A stretch of 64,000 nucleotides of DNA from Arachnopeziza araneosa (Eukaryota; Ascomycota; Leotiomycetes; Helotiales; Arachnopezizaceae), in the NCBI GenBank assembly GCA_003988855.1, contig QYAI01000117.1:1-64000 (forward strand), read 5' to 3'. Below are positions 34,237 through 44,596 of the stretch, in pieces. The translations under genes and the position numbers were made by a program. The stretch's first letter is position 1; every line of letters starts with the position of its first letter. The notes beneath the pieces are model-generated. The model ran no database searches. It was not told the DNA's origin and was given only the letters and a program-made list of their open reading frames with translations.

Positions 34237-36773
34237 TTAATATTGACTATTAAAATCCAGTTGCCCAATTTGCCACTCGTCCAAGAAATCAAATCCTAGG
34301 AAATCCATATCGAACGACGGATTATTCTCCCACTGCTCCAATTGAGACGAAACTACGCTGCCCTGTGTGTGCGGCGAAGCGTACGCATCCGCCATGCTGT
34401 TGTCTTGTGACTGCGACTGCGCAGGTACTTGGCCGAGAATGTTGGGCGGAACCAAGTACAGATTTTTCTTGGCAAGAATCTCCTCAAATATCGGCAGCGC
34501 TCTTTTCAGGACGGGTATTTCTTTTCCCTGGTTGAGAAAAAGCATTGTCTGGCTGATGGATATCCGAGCCATGGAACGGACGAGGTCTGTCTCGGCTGGA
34601 TCGAGGGCCGATTCGATGTGTAGAGCGAGCAGCGCAGTAATTGTGGTTACGCTGACAAGGCCATTGTTAGTTCCATTGGTGCGTTCTATAGAGCATGTCT
34701 GGAAAATGGGAAAATGGGAACAAATGGACGGCACCTACAGAAATATGGGAAAGTTCTGAAGGGTGCCACTCGCCAGCACCCTCATGGCGATCGTGTCCAA
34801 CTCTAGAATAGCGGACCGAAGCCGCTGTTTGGCCCACTCGCTCCAGTCTGTATGTTGGGACTGCTGCCAACAGCGTCGTATCAGACGACACAAGATGCAC
34901 TCAAACCTGTAGCTCAGGGCTTGTATATTCAGATAGTACACGTCAGTTCCAGTATTCCCACCTACGTGCATCTTGGCAGCAAGAGACTTGCGCCATACAT
35001 CGAGTGGGTGCATCATTTGGCGAGGATCCTGCTGTGGCTTGTTTGTCACAATGGACAAACACTGTCCGACTACATAGAGTTAGTCATGCTTGTGGTATTA
35101 GTTACAGATTGAAAATAAAAATAAAAAGGAATAAGAACAAAGAATCGGATAGAGCCAGTGCGCACATATTTGAGACAACTCGCAGTGGACAATAGGCGAG
35201 GCCTTTTGCTGAGGCGTGACCGCCGATAGCAAGCCGAATAATGCTCCCGAGACATCCTCCGCTTCCCAGTCATCTTCCGTCCTAAGCTGGATCGCGGAGG
35301 TGTTTTCGAGTAGTCGCGAGCGTCTGGTATTAATAAAGACGTAGAAAATGTCTAAAGACTACGTAGCTATAGTAAGTATAAAGCGGGAAGAACAGAACAC
35401 GGTGACGAGAAGAGGGACGTACGTAGAGAGCCCACCAGATCTTTCTGTACAACTTTAAGACTTTGCGGGGTTTGTCTTCTTGAACACACCTGTGGGGAGT
35501 CCGTAGGCGGTTAGTACCCGCAATACATGTTACAAGTGTCAGAGTTTAGGAGTAGGAAACGCACGTGTTGTATAGGTCAAGCTTAGTGGCAAGACGGATC
35601 GCATTGTGGAACCAGTAGCCAAAGTCCCGGTCGGTGGGGTGGTCGAGAATCACCGTGCATAAGATGATAGATCCCTGCAGCATCAACAACGGGTTATCTT
35701 CGGCGGCAAAGTCGTGGAGCAGCTTGGCCTTAGAGAAGAACGACTCTTGCGCGGCCGAGCGGCTGGCAAAGCCGCAGGCAGATAGCACATCTGCTGGCGC
35801 ATGGAGACTGGCGGGTGTCAATATGACGCGGAGCAGGAACAAAGAGCAGTCGCCGGATTGATAGCCGCGAATAAAATCAGCTCTGTTGATCACGGGAGCA
35901 AAAGGGTAGACGTGGTCAAAGTATGCCTTAATGAGGGTATCTCTGTTGTTTTTGCCTGTTAGTAGAGTGAAGACAAAGACCTAAAGAGGATAGAGGATAG
36001 AGAATTCCAAGATTGTCTCACAAGTGGTGCCGAGGAGGTAGATCAAAGACACCCTTCTTGACAAGATATCCATTGTCAATGTCGTCCAATTGGGGTAGGT
36101 TGGTCCATAGACAGTTCCGAGGAGTAAAACTGTCTTCCGGCTTCGAACGGTAGGGGGTATTGGAAGTGGTGTGATGTCGAACTGATTCTGTAGTTTCTTT
36201 CACGGCGTCGTTTAGGATATTGAGGTAGAGCAGATCTGGCTCAGTCTGACGTGGGCTTTGGCAGTCCGGGGGATTGGTAGTGGAAGATCGTTTTGAGTGA
36301 TTAGATTGATTAGATTGATTGAGACTATCTAACTGGCTACTGTTAGATGTAGCCGGGATGCCTGTAGTCTGTCAACGGTTAGTGGGAATTCTAAAGGGTG
36401 GCCGAAGGAGCAGAAGAAGAGGTAGAGAACAGAAGCAGCTCGGACAATGCCAATCATCTAAAGCATACATAGCTAGGAGTCGGTAAAATATGTATTACTT
36501 TCCTATGAGCCCCATCTACGTTAGCACGCACCTAATAAGCCATGAACCATCATATCAGTAATCAACTAACCTAGTCCGGCCCTTACGGACCGGCAGTACA
36601 CAGTCCTCGGCACACTGCCTGCTAGTACAGCTGCTGCAGGGAAGGCCAATCGCGGCGGCATCGCACTTGACCTTGCGTGCACGGCAGGGCACACATGCCT
36701 TGTTGGCTTTGAGGGCATGTTTTCCTGTTTCTCCCGTTCCCCGCGGCTTGCTACCAGAAGCAGAAATATTCAT
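34237..36773 (-). CDS. Zn2Cys6 transcription factor with fungal-specific TF domain
   Basis: Seven exons: 36571-36773, 36022-36339, 35565-35942, 35423-35489, 35166-35358, 34739-35069 and 34237-34651. All phases close, giving 634 residues. The zinc cluster is near residue 30: CVPCRARKVKCD, then PCSSCTSRQCAEDC. The middle-homology region runs from DTLIKAYFDHVYPFAPVINR through RKIWWALYSLDIFYVFINTRR and TEDDWE, matching the usual fungal-specific TF domain. The exon 4/5 acceptor was chosen because it restores ALYSLDIF. The first intron (36340-36570, 231 bases) is long and is the weakest part. The tail is acidic and aromatic (FDMDFLGFDFLDEW), like an activation domain. A 10-bp repeat array lies in the leader. 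Likely regulator of the convergent transporter. Confidence 0.88.
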
Positions 36774-36820
36774 TGAAGGGGGAGGGTCGTTTGTGGTAGC
36801 TTGCAATGGCCTGGACGATC

Positions 36821-36900
36821 AGGGCATAGAAGGGCATAGAAGGGCATAGAAGGGCATAGAAGGGCATAGAAGGGCATAGAAGGGCATAGAAAGGCATAGA
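36821..36900. repeat. 10-bp tandem array, 8 copies, before the regulator gene
   Basis: Unit AGGGCATAGA, seven perfect copies and an eighth with one change. It ends 48 bases upstream of the regulator start codon (36773), in its leader or core promoter. Confidence 0.95.
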
Positions 36901-38326
36901 AAGGCTTACGTGGTGGAGTAAGGGCGCTTTCCTTTTATGTTTTGAGATTTCGGCGTTTTCTTCAGCTCGGAAATTTGTATATTACCGATTAGCCGAGGAG
37001 CCGAAACAGGTCACCCTTCGACGCATTCCGTGAACACCGATGACAATACAACACCTGCGATAGTAACTACACGCAGCGCTTGCCGCGACTCGAACTCACC
37101 ACACCTGAGATTGACGACGCGCAGCCCCAGGCTGATTATGGATGTCGATAATAGCCACCAACATGCCTGGCGAACTTCTCGGAACCCGTGTGCGGCAACA
37201 GAGGCGGTACCAGTTGCTGAGTATCAAGAATTGCCCCTCCAAGGTTGTCTCAAACGCACCAAGATCGGGGTGATGTGACGTACAATCTTGAGTTCAAACT
37301 GCCATCGATCTCGGAACACCTTCATTTACCCTTTAATCCCGCAGTATTGGAAATCTGCTCTAGCAAGGAGGCCCCAGCAAAGGCTCCGATTAATCACGAT
37401 GCTGCCGCACATTCCAAGGTCCATCGAGTACCGCTGCAGCCTAAGGAAAGGCGTGTTGAATGGACAGCAGAAAGCATAGGAACTATCCGGGTGCGCTGTT
37501 CGACAAAGTTCATGGAAGTAATATGGCGACCCTACGATGTGTAGATGGGACGATCGTTCTTGAACTGGAGGTGGGCCGATTGGTTCGTTGACATCGGTGC
37601 TCCTGCAATAGAGACGATCGAGCCGTCAAGCAGCGATGATAATAGCGATTCAAGGGATATAGATCCGGCCCTTAGCAGCGATAATAGAGAATATAGCGAG
37701 GCTAAGCAGGGCTGTTCGAGCACTAGCAAGCAGAGCCGATAGTCGCACCTAGACGAGCAGCGCTTGGTAGCATACAAGAAAGAGGGTAGGTCTTGGAGCT
37801 AGACCCTCCGCAAATTCCCTAGCAGGACTGAGCTCACTTCGAACGCGTCACCGCGTCCGACCTATAAGGTAATATGATGCCTATCCTAGTTGCAGCGGCA
37901 CAACGGCCAGCTCGGCCCTTCCCCCATATCTCTGGCAAGACCCGTGAACTGTGCATGGCTGGAGATACAGAGGCATTCAATCATTGGGCGTTGGTGACAC
38001 GTGTATGGCGTGATTCACTTACCGCATCTAGAAGACTGCAGCAACAGTATTTGAATCGAAAACAGCCTTACACGCCTTCTCTCCTTTGATTCCGGTCTTG
38101 ATGTTGTCTAATTAGTAGAATTAATAAGGCTGCCTAGGCACATGCAAAACGTTTAGTTTATAGTAACCGTTCGCGATACACATACATCTCTATACTTTAG
38201 CAGCGTAAAGCAAGTCTATTTAAAAGGCTTATTATATCTCTATATATAACATAATTTTTAAGGTTATCAGCTTTTATAATTGCTTATCTTGCTTATTATA
38301 ATTGTTTTTAACTACTTTGAATAGCC
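36901..38326. other. Intergenic with gene remnants
   Basis: Holds one interrupted reading frame (37221-37742, listed separately), a 71-residue frame at 37874-38089 without motifs, and an AT-rich stretch 38100-38330. It looks like decayed DNA. Confidence 0.4.
37221..37742 (+). pseudogene. Open frame broken by one TAG, unknown product
   Basis: One continuous frame of about 173 codons, closed only by TAG at 37542-37544 in the context RPYDV-stop-MGRSFLNWRWADWF. The surrounding composition (LEFKLPSISEHLHLPF..., WADWFVDIGAPAIETIE, then a Ser/Asp-rich tail) continues smoothly on both sides. TGG to TAG is a single transition and Trp would fit. No ATG opens the frame and no family is recognised, so it may be a remnant of a larger gene or transposon protein. 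Confidence 0.3.
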
Positions 38327-38773
38327 TTAGCTTAAATCTAGTTTTTTTTTCTTTCCATGCTCTGAGAGATCAGATTTCAAGTCCTGGACCTTACCGAGAT
38401 CCATGGCGATGAATTTAGCACGCGCGAGTACTGCTGCTTGCGAGATTGAATTCCATTCTTTGATCAGTCTTTTGGTTCTTCTGACGGAGCTCTTCAACGG
38501 TGGGATATCATCTTTTATCATAAAAAATGCTGTAGATGGCCAGCAATTTTATTAAGATGCTTGACAAAGGACCCGCATTTCTTCGGCATGATCATTGATA
38601 AAGGATTTCTCGTCTCCAATCACCCTTCCCAAAAGGCCAAGAGTGGCCTCCATTCTCTTCACGTCATCAGCGACATCGTCAATTTCCTTGGGCGCATTTT
38701 TGCAGCGCTGATAAACGGAGACAACCCCCTGGCAAGCGAGGATAACATCTCCAATGCCGAATCCAAATGACAT
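38327..38773 (-). pseudogene. Relic of an NLR-type N-terminal helical domain
   Basis: Begins MSFGFGIGDVILACQGVVSVYQRCKNAPKE, a frequent N-terminus of fungal STAND/NLR and ankyrin proteins. It continues through ATLGLLGRVIGDEKSFI and, after a gap, VRRTKRLIKEWNSISQAA and RAKFIAMDLGKVQDL. Between the two parts the frame hits TAA TAA, while the +1 frame there reads KHLNKIAGHLQHFL, which fits the expected helix. So two compensating 1-base shifts, the second in a T run (near 38523), have broken it. Nothing downstream resembles a NACHT, kinase or repeat domain. Confidence 0.5.
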
Positions 38774-40065
38774 AGTCGTTAACCGTCTCTAATATTCCCA
38801 ATGAGCTTGTGCATGTGAATAGTGGTTATAGGTAGAAGCCTCAACGGACGAGGCTTATTGATATGTCCCAGCCCCAGGCTACCAGCAAAGTATTAATCAG
38901 CCTCACTTCAGCCTTATGCATGCATGACAATTGTCGCCTATCCCGCCATTTTGAGCACAGCCACAATATAGCTACCGAGTAACTACAAGCACCAGAAGGT
39001 GCCAACCCAGTAAGTCATACCACCTTCCATCGAACCTCATCTACAAGAGCTCTAGGTGAGATTTGGGACGAGACTAGAGATGTCTTATTTAAGAATGCTG
39101 TTTTTAACAACTCCATCGGCCCGCTTCGGTCAGAGAGAAAACTGCTACGAAAGGATTAGCCTTTTGAAGACTCATGGGCAAGAAACGACTCGAGGTGCTA
39201 GGAGTTCCAGAAGGAGGGTGGAGCCCAAATTAAGTAAAGAGTAGAATTAATACACGAGCCGTTTCTTAAACCACTTCTTTAAAAACCCAATCCTCTTTGC
39301 ATCCGCGAGCGGCACAACCAACCCCCATCACCCAACTCCATCGTCACAGCCTTATCTTCAGCACTTGCTGGCCATTCCACCAGTCCCTCTCCATATGGAT
39401 CGCCGCTCTTGGTAAAATTGCTCCACTAACCCTAAGTTTCACTGCAATCTTCTTTTACCTACGCTCTGTCTGTGAAGAGATTGTTGAAAACTTGAAACTA
39501 AATGCAGCGATAATCCGGGCAACCCCGCGCAAACTCTGAGTGTAAAAGTTTGGGGAAAATCCGAGGCTATCTTGTAGGTTGAGCCTACGAGTCACAACTT
39601 GGGCTGGATGATGCTTGAAAGAGAAGGTGTCACGGAAGTGGAGTTGGCTGGAGGGCTTTTAAATCAAAATATCTGTCCTGATCATAGAATGACCTGAAAA
39701 CATTAAATAAAAGCCAAGACTGTTGCTCTTGCTCTATTGGCAGAGTCACAATTGCTACTTAGCTCTGAGTAGCAGATTGTATAATGTACAGAGTTTTGAA
39801 AAAACATCCCAACCTAAAAACTTGACTGAAATTTATTCTACTTGTAAATAGGCAATAAGAAGGAAGATAAATAGGCAAGATGAAAACTTCGGCATAGATC
39901 TATTTATAAAGCAGCTTAGCTTGTGAGGCAAAGGAAGAACCTGGATATTAGGAGACAGCAAATGAAGGAATTTAAAAGAGAAGATCGAGGCAGATATAAG
40001 CAGCCATTTATTAAAAAGTATCTAAGACGCTGAAAGCAAAGAAGAGTTGGACTCGTCTAATGAAT
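38774..40065. other. Intergenic with one esterase fossil
   Basis: 1.29 kb without an intact gene. A short carboxylesterase-like fragment lies at 39281-39425 (minus). Confidence 0.45.
39281..39425 (-). pseudogene. Carboxylesterase type B C-terminal fragment
   Basis: Minus-strand frame of 48 codons reading WSNFTKSGDPYGEGLVEWP and then AEDKAVTMELGD. The W-x-N-F-x-x-x-G-D-P...W-P pattern is the standard C-terminal signature of type-B carboxylesterases. It starts right after an AG and ends at TAA. No matching upstream exons were found, so it is a fossil. Confidence 0.45.
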
Positions 40066-41205
40066 TCAAGGGCGATACTTCCACAGCTCTGGGTTGAACA
40101 CAATCTCGAAATCCACCTTCTCAAAAGTGCCAACCGCAGCATACAGATCATTCAGGCCCTCCAAGCCAGTCACTGGCAAATCTTCCTCCGCATCTCCTTC
40201 TTCATGTAGATTCCATGCGCCGGCCTTCCTGCCATCCCTTGTGAGAAATATCTCAACATCAATAGGCGTTGTAGCTTCTGTCTGCGCAGGACCATAGCTT
40301 GGTGGCGCATTCAAATCTCTGGCTATAAAGGTCATTCCAATCCCTAATGTTTCTCCTGGTCGAAATGGCTGCGTAAAATCTTTCCCTCCCCATCTGTCAT
40401 TAATGTATTTGCTCCCGTCATCTCCATGTACCGCCAAGCAGCCTCGATGCCATCCAGGAAGCCTGAATGTAGGGTACGGAGGGGCTGCATAACCTAACGC
40501 CAAACTGACTTCTTTTCTGTTTCTTGACGAGATTTTCACTTCGTAGTAGATCGTCTTGCGCTGACCTGTCCGTAGCGGAGAGTGTGCCATGACTGAATAC
40601 AACGGGATCGTACTGGTGATGCACGAGTCTGGAGAACTGGACTTGGTCTTTCCAGCCCATACGCCAGGTTGGGGACGATCAAGATCGCCTTGATACGTGC
40701 GTGGCTTTATGACTCCAATCTCCCCTTTCACAATAGCTTCTAATGCTGCCTCGGGGAATGTGATTGGTCCCGTCATGGGATTGTGGTGACACCATGCTTC
40801 TCCTTGCTCTGCTTCTTGTTCGGTGGCATTGTTTGCGGCGCTCCGTTGATTGCCGACAGACGGAGGAGGAGGGAGGAGAGAGGTATCTGGTACAGCGGTC
40901 TGCCAGTCATGATGGGAGGGCGGAGGTCCAGGCGGAGGAGTGTATTCGGAGTGGGAAGGAGGCGGACCTGGCGGAGGAGCGTATTCTGATCGGTTTGGAG
41001 GACCGGAGGGTGCAGCGTATTCCGATCGATTAGGAGGGGGGCCAGCTGGCGGTGCATAGGACTGGTGGGATGGAGGAGGACCGCGAGGAGGAGCGTATTC
41101 GTTGGGCATCTTGCTAGAGCTGTTTCTCGACGGATTGGGTTCAGCTGGACGAGAGTTGAGTGGTGAAGATGGGCCTTCTCCCTTTGACTTACTTCCAAAA
41201 CACAT
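40066..41205 (-). CDS. SPRY-domain protein with Pro-rich repeats
   Basis: Single exon, ATG at 41205, 379 residues. It starts MCFGSKSKGEG. Residues about 30-105 are proline-rich repeats of the form EYAPPPGPPPSHS, a likely ligand for WW or SH3 domains. The C-terminal half is a SPRY domain with IYYEVKI, VSLALGYAAPPYP, LPGWHRGCLAVHGDDG, GETLGIGM and AAVGTFEKVDFEIVFNP. Fungal SPRY proteins of this kind act as binding adaptors (for example Ssh4/Ear1 with Rsp5 or RanBPM-like), but this one has no transmembrane or LisH segment, so the partner is unknown. Confidence 0.85.
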   Translation of the reverse strand: MCFGSKSKGEGPSSPLNSRPAEPNPSRNSSSKMPNEYAPPRGPPPSHQSYAPPAGPPPNRSEYAAPSGPPNRSEYAPPPGPPPSHSEYTPPPGPPPSHHDWQTAVPDTSLLPPPPSVGNQRSAANNATEQEAEQGEAWCHHNPMTGPITFPEAALEAIVKGEIGVIKPRTYQGDLDRPQPGVWAGKTKSSSPDSCITSTIPLYSVMAHSPLRTGQRKTIYYEVKISSRNRKEVSLALGYAAPPYPTFRLPGWHRGCLAVHGDDGSKYINDRWGGKDFTQPFRPGETLGIGMTFIARDLNAPPSYGPAQTEATTPIDVEIFLTRDGRKAGAWNLHEEGDAEEDLPVTGLEGLNDLYAAVGTFEKVDFEIVFNPELWKYRP

Positions 41206-41672
41206 TGTTAGAGAAGGAGAAATGAAGAGCTTTACTTGACCTTTAAAGGATGGAGAGTTCCCAATTGATGTCACCAGATGTGGCTATGTAATGCAATGTG
41301 CATCATCATATGTGAATGTGATTGCCAAGGGCGGCGCAGGAAGCACCAATGGATGGAACCGTCAGGTCAAGATGAGATCACGTGCAACGGGTGTGGCTGC
41401 AAGTGGAAAGCTGTGAAACATCGCACGACTCTGCATCTTGAGAGACCATTATACGGGATTCCCTGTAAGTCTCCATTGAGTCTCGCATCGAAACATCTTC
41501 TGAATTTCTTCCAGTCCTTGCCGACTTCATCTACAACCCTGGTTTCCGTCCAATCCCCAGCCTCTTGACTTAAGGGATCGCTCATCTAATCTTCAACCCA
41601 TATGTAAGCTTCGTCTTGACTCAGCCAATAACTTAAGCTATTCATCTCTTCCCCTTTCTCTTGGCCCGCATC
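41206..41672. other. Divergent promoter, nothing recognised
   Basis: 467 bases between the SPRY gene (minus) and the amidase gene (plus). Confidence 0.5.
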
Positions 41673-43557
41673 ATGGAACCGTCAAAGTCACCACGGTTCT
41701 TCGGATATCCCAAACCCATTCAGGGTCCGGAAATACCTTACCGAAAAGAAAATGATTCCAATCCCGTATTCAGTGGCAAACTTCTAGTGATAGGTGCTTG
41801 GCTGTAAGTTCCTAGCCTAATTCCAACCTCATGCTGATGTAAACAGTGTCTCCAAACTGAGCTTCGTTCAGAGGACCTTATGGTCAAACGCGGGGTTTGG
41901 TGGTTTGAGAAATCTTCAACATCTCGAGGATTATACCGAACGATGGGATGTAAGTTCAAATATGCGTCGTCTTCTCGGCAAAAACTAACCCAAGTAGCCC
42001 ACAGTCGTCCCTGTGAGCGAATCTGGTCCTCAAGAGCCAGCCATGAGCTTAACATCCTTCTCAATTCCACCTGAGGGACTTCCTGGACGGTATCGCTCCG
42101 TTATTGAATATCATAAGATGTATTTGTCCGGTGAACTTACGCCACTGGCTGTTGTTGAATCTCTTCTTCCACTCATCCGTCGAGATGCCAGCCCCCGATC
42201 TCATCATTCAACAGCATTTATCGACAGCCACCCAGAAACTATTCTCGCTGCAGCAAAAGCATCCACTCTCCGTTATCAGGAAGGCAAACCCCTCTCTATC
42301 CTTGATGGAGTGCCTACAGCCATCAAGGATGAGGCAGATGTTGCAGGATACCGTACTACTTCCGGACGGAAAAAGAATGACGACTTCTATAAAATTGCTG
42401 AAACATCAACCTGGCCTGCGCAAAAACTTGAAGAAGCGGGAGTAATAATTCTTGGGAAACTCAACATGCACGAACTCGGTGCTGATACCACCAATAACAA
42501 TCCGAATTGGGGTGCTCCACGAAACCCTCACAACGATCTTTACTACACCGGCGGTTCATCTGGAGGCAGCGCATATGTTGTTGCGGCTGGACTCGTGCCA
42601 TTCGCAATGGGTGCCGATGGAGGAGGGAGTATTCGTATACCCGCCTCATTTTGCGGCATCTATGGTCTTAAGCCTTCTCATTCTCGATTAGAAGATACCG
42701 GAAGTACTGTCACTGCCTCAGGGCCATTGGCAGCTACTATGACTGATCTCATTGCATCTTACCGGATTCTCTCTCAGCCTGATCCTTCTGATCCAATCTG
42801 CTCGCTCTTCACGCGGCCAGCGCCCTCAACAGCCAAAACAATAGGGATTTTCCGACCCTGGTTCGACCGCGCTGATACTCAGGTCCTGGACCTTTGTACC
42901 AAAGTGGTGGCTTACTATGAATCAAAACTTGGCTATAAGGTTGTGGACATCTCCATTCCTTATGTTCCCGAAGGCCAACTCGCTCACGCCTTTACCATTC
43001 TGGCCGAGATGACCAACCGCGCACGTTCCGGTGCACCAGATCCTTCCAACTTTTATAAGGGGTTGAATCCTGCAAATAAAGTTCTGCTTGCAGTTGGTGA
43101 TCAAACTCCTGCTCGTGATTACCTCCTCGCTCAACAGTTGAGGAATATGCTGATGCAGCATCTCGCTTTCTTGTATAAAACGCATCCTGGCCTCATCATT
43201 GTCACTCCAACAACACCTATGGCGGGATGGCCGATTGCGAGTCTAGGGGACCTCCAGCATGGGATCACGGATGGTAACACGAGTATTCGGAACATGGAGT
43301 ACGTGTGGCTTGCGAATTTTACTGGTAACCCGGCCATCAGTTGTCCAGTTGGATACGTTGATCCTGTTAAGGGCACAGGTAGAGTCCCGGTTGGAATCAT
43401 GGCGATGGGAGAATGGGGAGCCGAGGAGCAGTTGCTGAACTGGGGAAAAGAATGTGAGGACTATCTTCATACCGTACTGAAAGGAGGTAGAGTGCGCGCT
43501 GGAAATTGGGAGGATGTAATTGAGAATGCAAAGGGATTGAAGGGAAAGGACGTGTGA
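41673..43557 (+). CDS. Amidase-signature hydrolase
   Basis: Exons 41673-41803, 41847-41949 and 41998-43557; phases close; 597 residues. The amidase-signature triad is visible: Lys188 in TAIKDEADV, Ser265 in YYTGGSSGGSAYVV and nucleophile Ser289 in GADGGGSIRIPASFCG. The product lacks a leader and starts MEPSKSPRFFGYPKP. Such fungal enzymes hydrolyse small amides or act in secondary metabolism; they resemble GatA and FAAH only in the core. The two short first exons (introns of 43 and 48 bases) were chosen because they continue frame into the large exon and add a sensible N-terminal domain. Confidence 0.9.
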
Positions 43558-44596
43558 TTGGTATTTCAATGGTTATGACAATCCAGGCGTAATGATGGAT
43601 TGATGGCATTGTGATAACGATGTTGATTTAGTAGAAATCGGTAGGGGTATATCACTTCGCAGCTGTGCATATGTACATCCCTGAGGGTGTCGATGATGAC
43701 GTTGTGTGGCGGTGCGGCTGCTCCAGCCACGATATATTGTTAATCCCGGATGCTGAGCCAGATCTCAACAGTTGGAGTCACCATTTTCTCTTGGGTTGCA
43801 TTGAGGAGGGTTAGAAGTTTCTTATACCGGGCAATCAAAGTCATTTTGATTTTCCAATCATGGCGAGAGGACAGGAGTTGCCATGAATGTACTGGGTCTA
43901 GATTGTCTGTTTGAGAAGCATCTCCAAGGCTCTTGGCAGCGTAATCTCCCCAGACTTGACAAACACCATCAGCAGGTTTTCCTTCACTAGGGGTAATAGC
44001 GTCGCTCTGTCGTGTTTCCTCCTTCCCATCTCACCATCTTTTCTTCCTGGGTGAATTGTCCATCACACGTCTCGCGTCGTGCAACAGTGACATTCGTTTT
44101 TCCAGCATCCACTGCCGCCGCCAGCACACGCTTCATTGGAGGACCTGACGCCGCAACCCGGGGACCTGGGTCGCGCAATTAGCTTCAGCGATGCGTAAGT
44201 CTCGCGCTTTCTCTTCCCCATCTAGATTCCTTTGCGTTGCGCTGTCGTTAGGCGTTGGGCTCTCTGGATCCTGATCCCGGGGATGATTTCGCTATCATCT
44301 GTGCTACGCCACCTCATTCCGGGCAGCGAATCACCGCTGGACAAACGCGACGATTTGTGTTATGGCGCTGCTTGGCAGCATCGCAGCACCACGCTGGGTC
44401 CTTTTATAGGGGGTGGGTAGTTCCCTGCCAGCATCATCTGCTTCTGCTCCTCTTCCTGTATCCCACCCCACTCCACCCGTCCCTCCACAGCTATTTCAAC
44501 CTCCCCTTCCACCCTCCACACCCCACGCTTTCTTGCTCTTCTCATATCACCATCCCCCAGAAGACACCAACAACTTTGCGTGTCTTGCCCACATCG
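43558..44596. other. Intergenic and long leader
   Basis: 1.04 kb. The last 300 bases are C/T-rich and probably the leader of the exchanger. An in-frame ATG far upstream of 44597 is possible but would add low-complexity sequence only. Confidence 0.45.
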
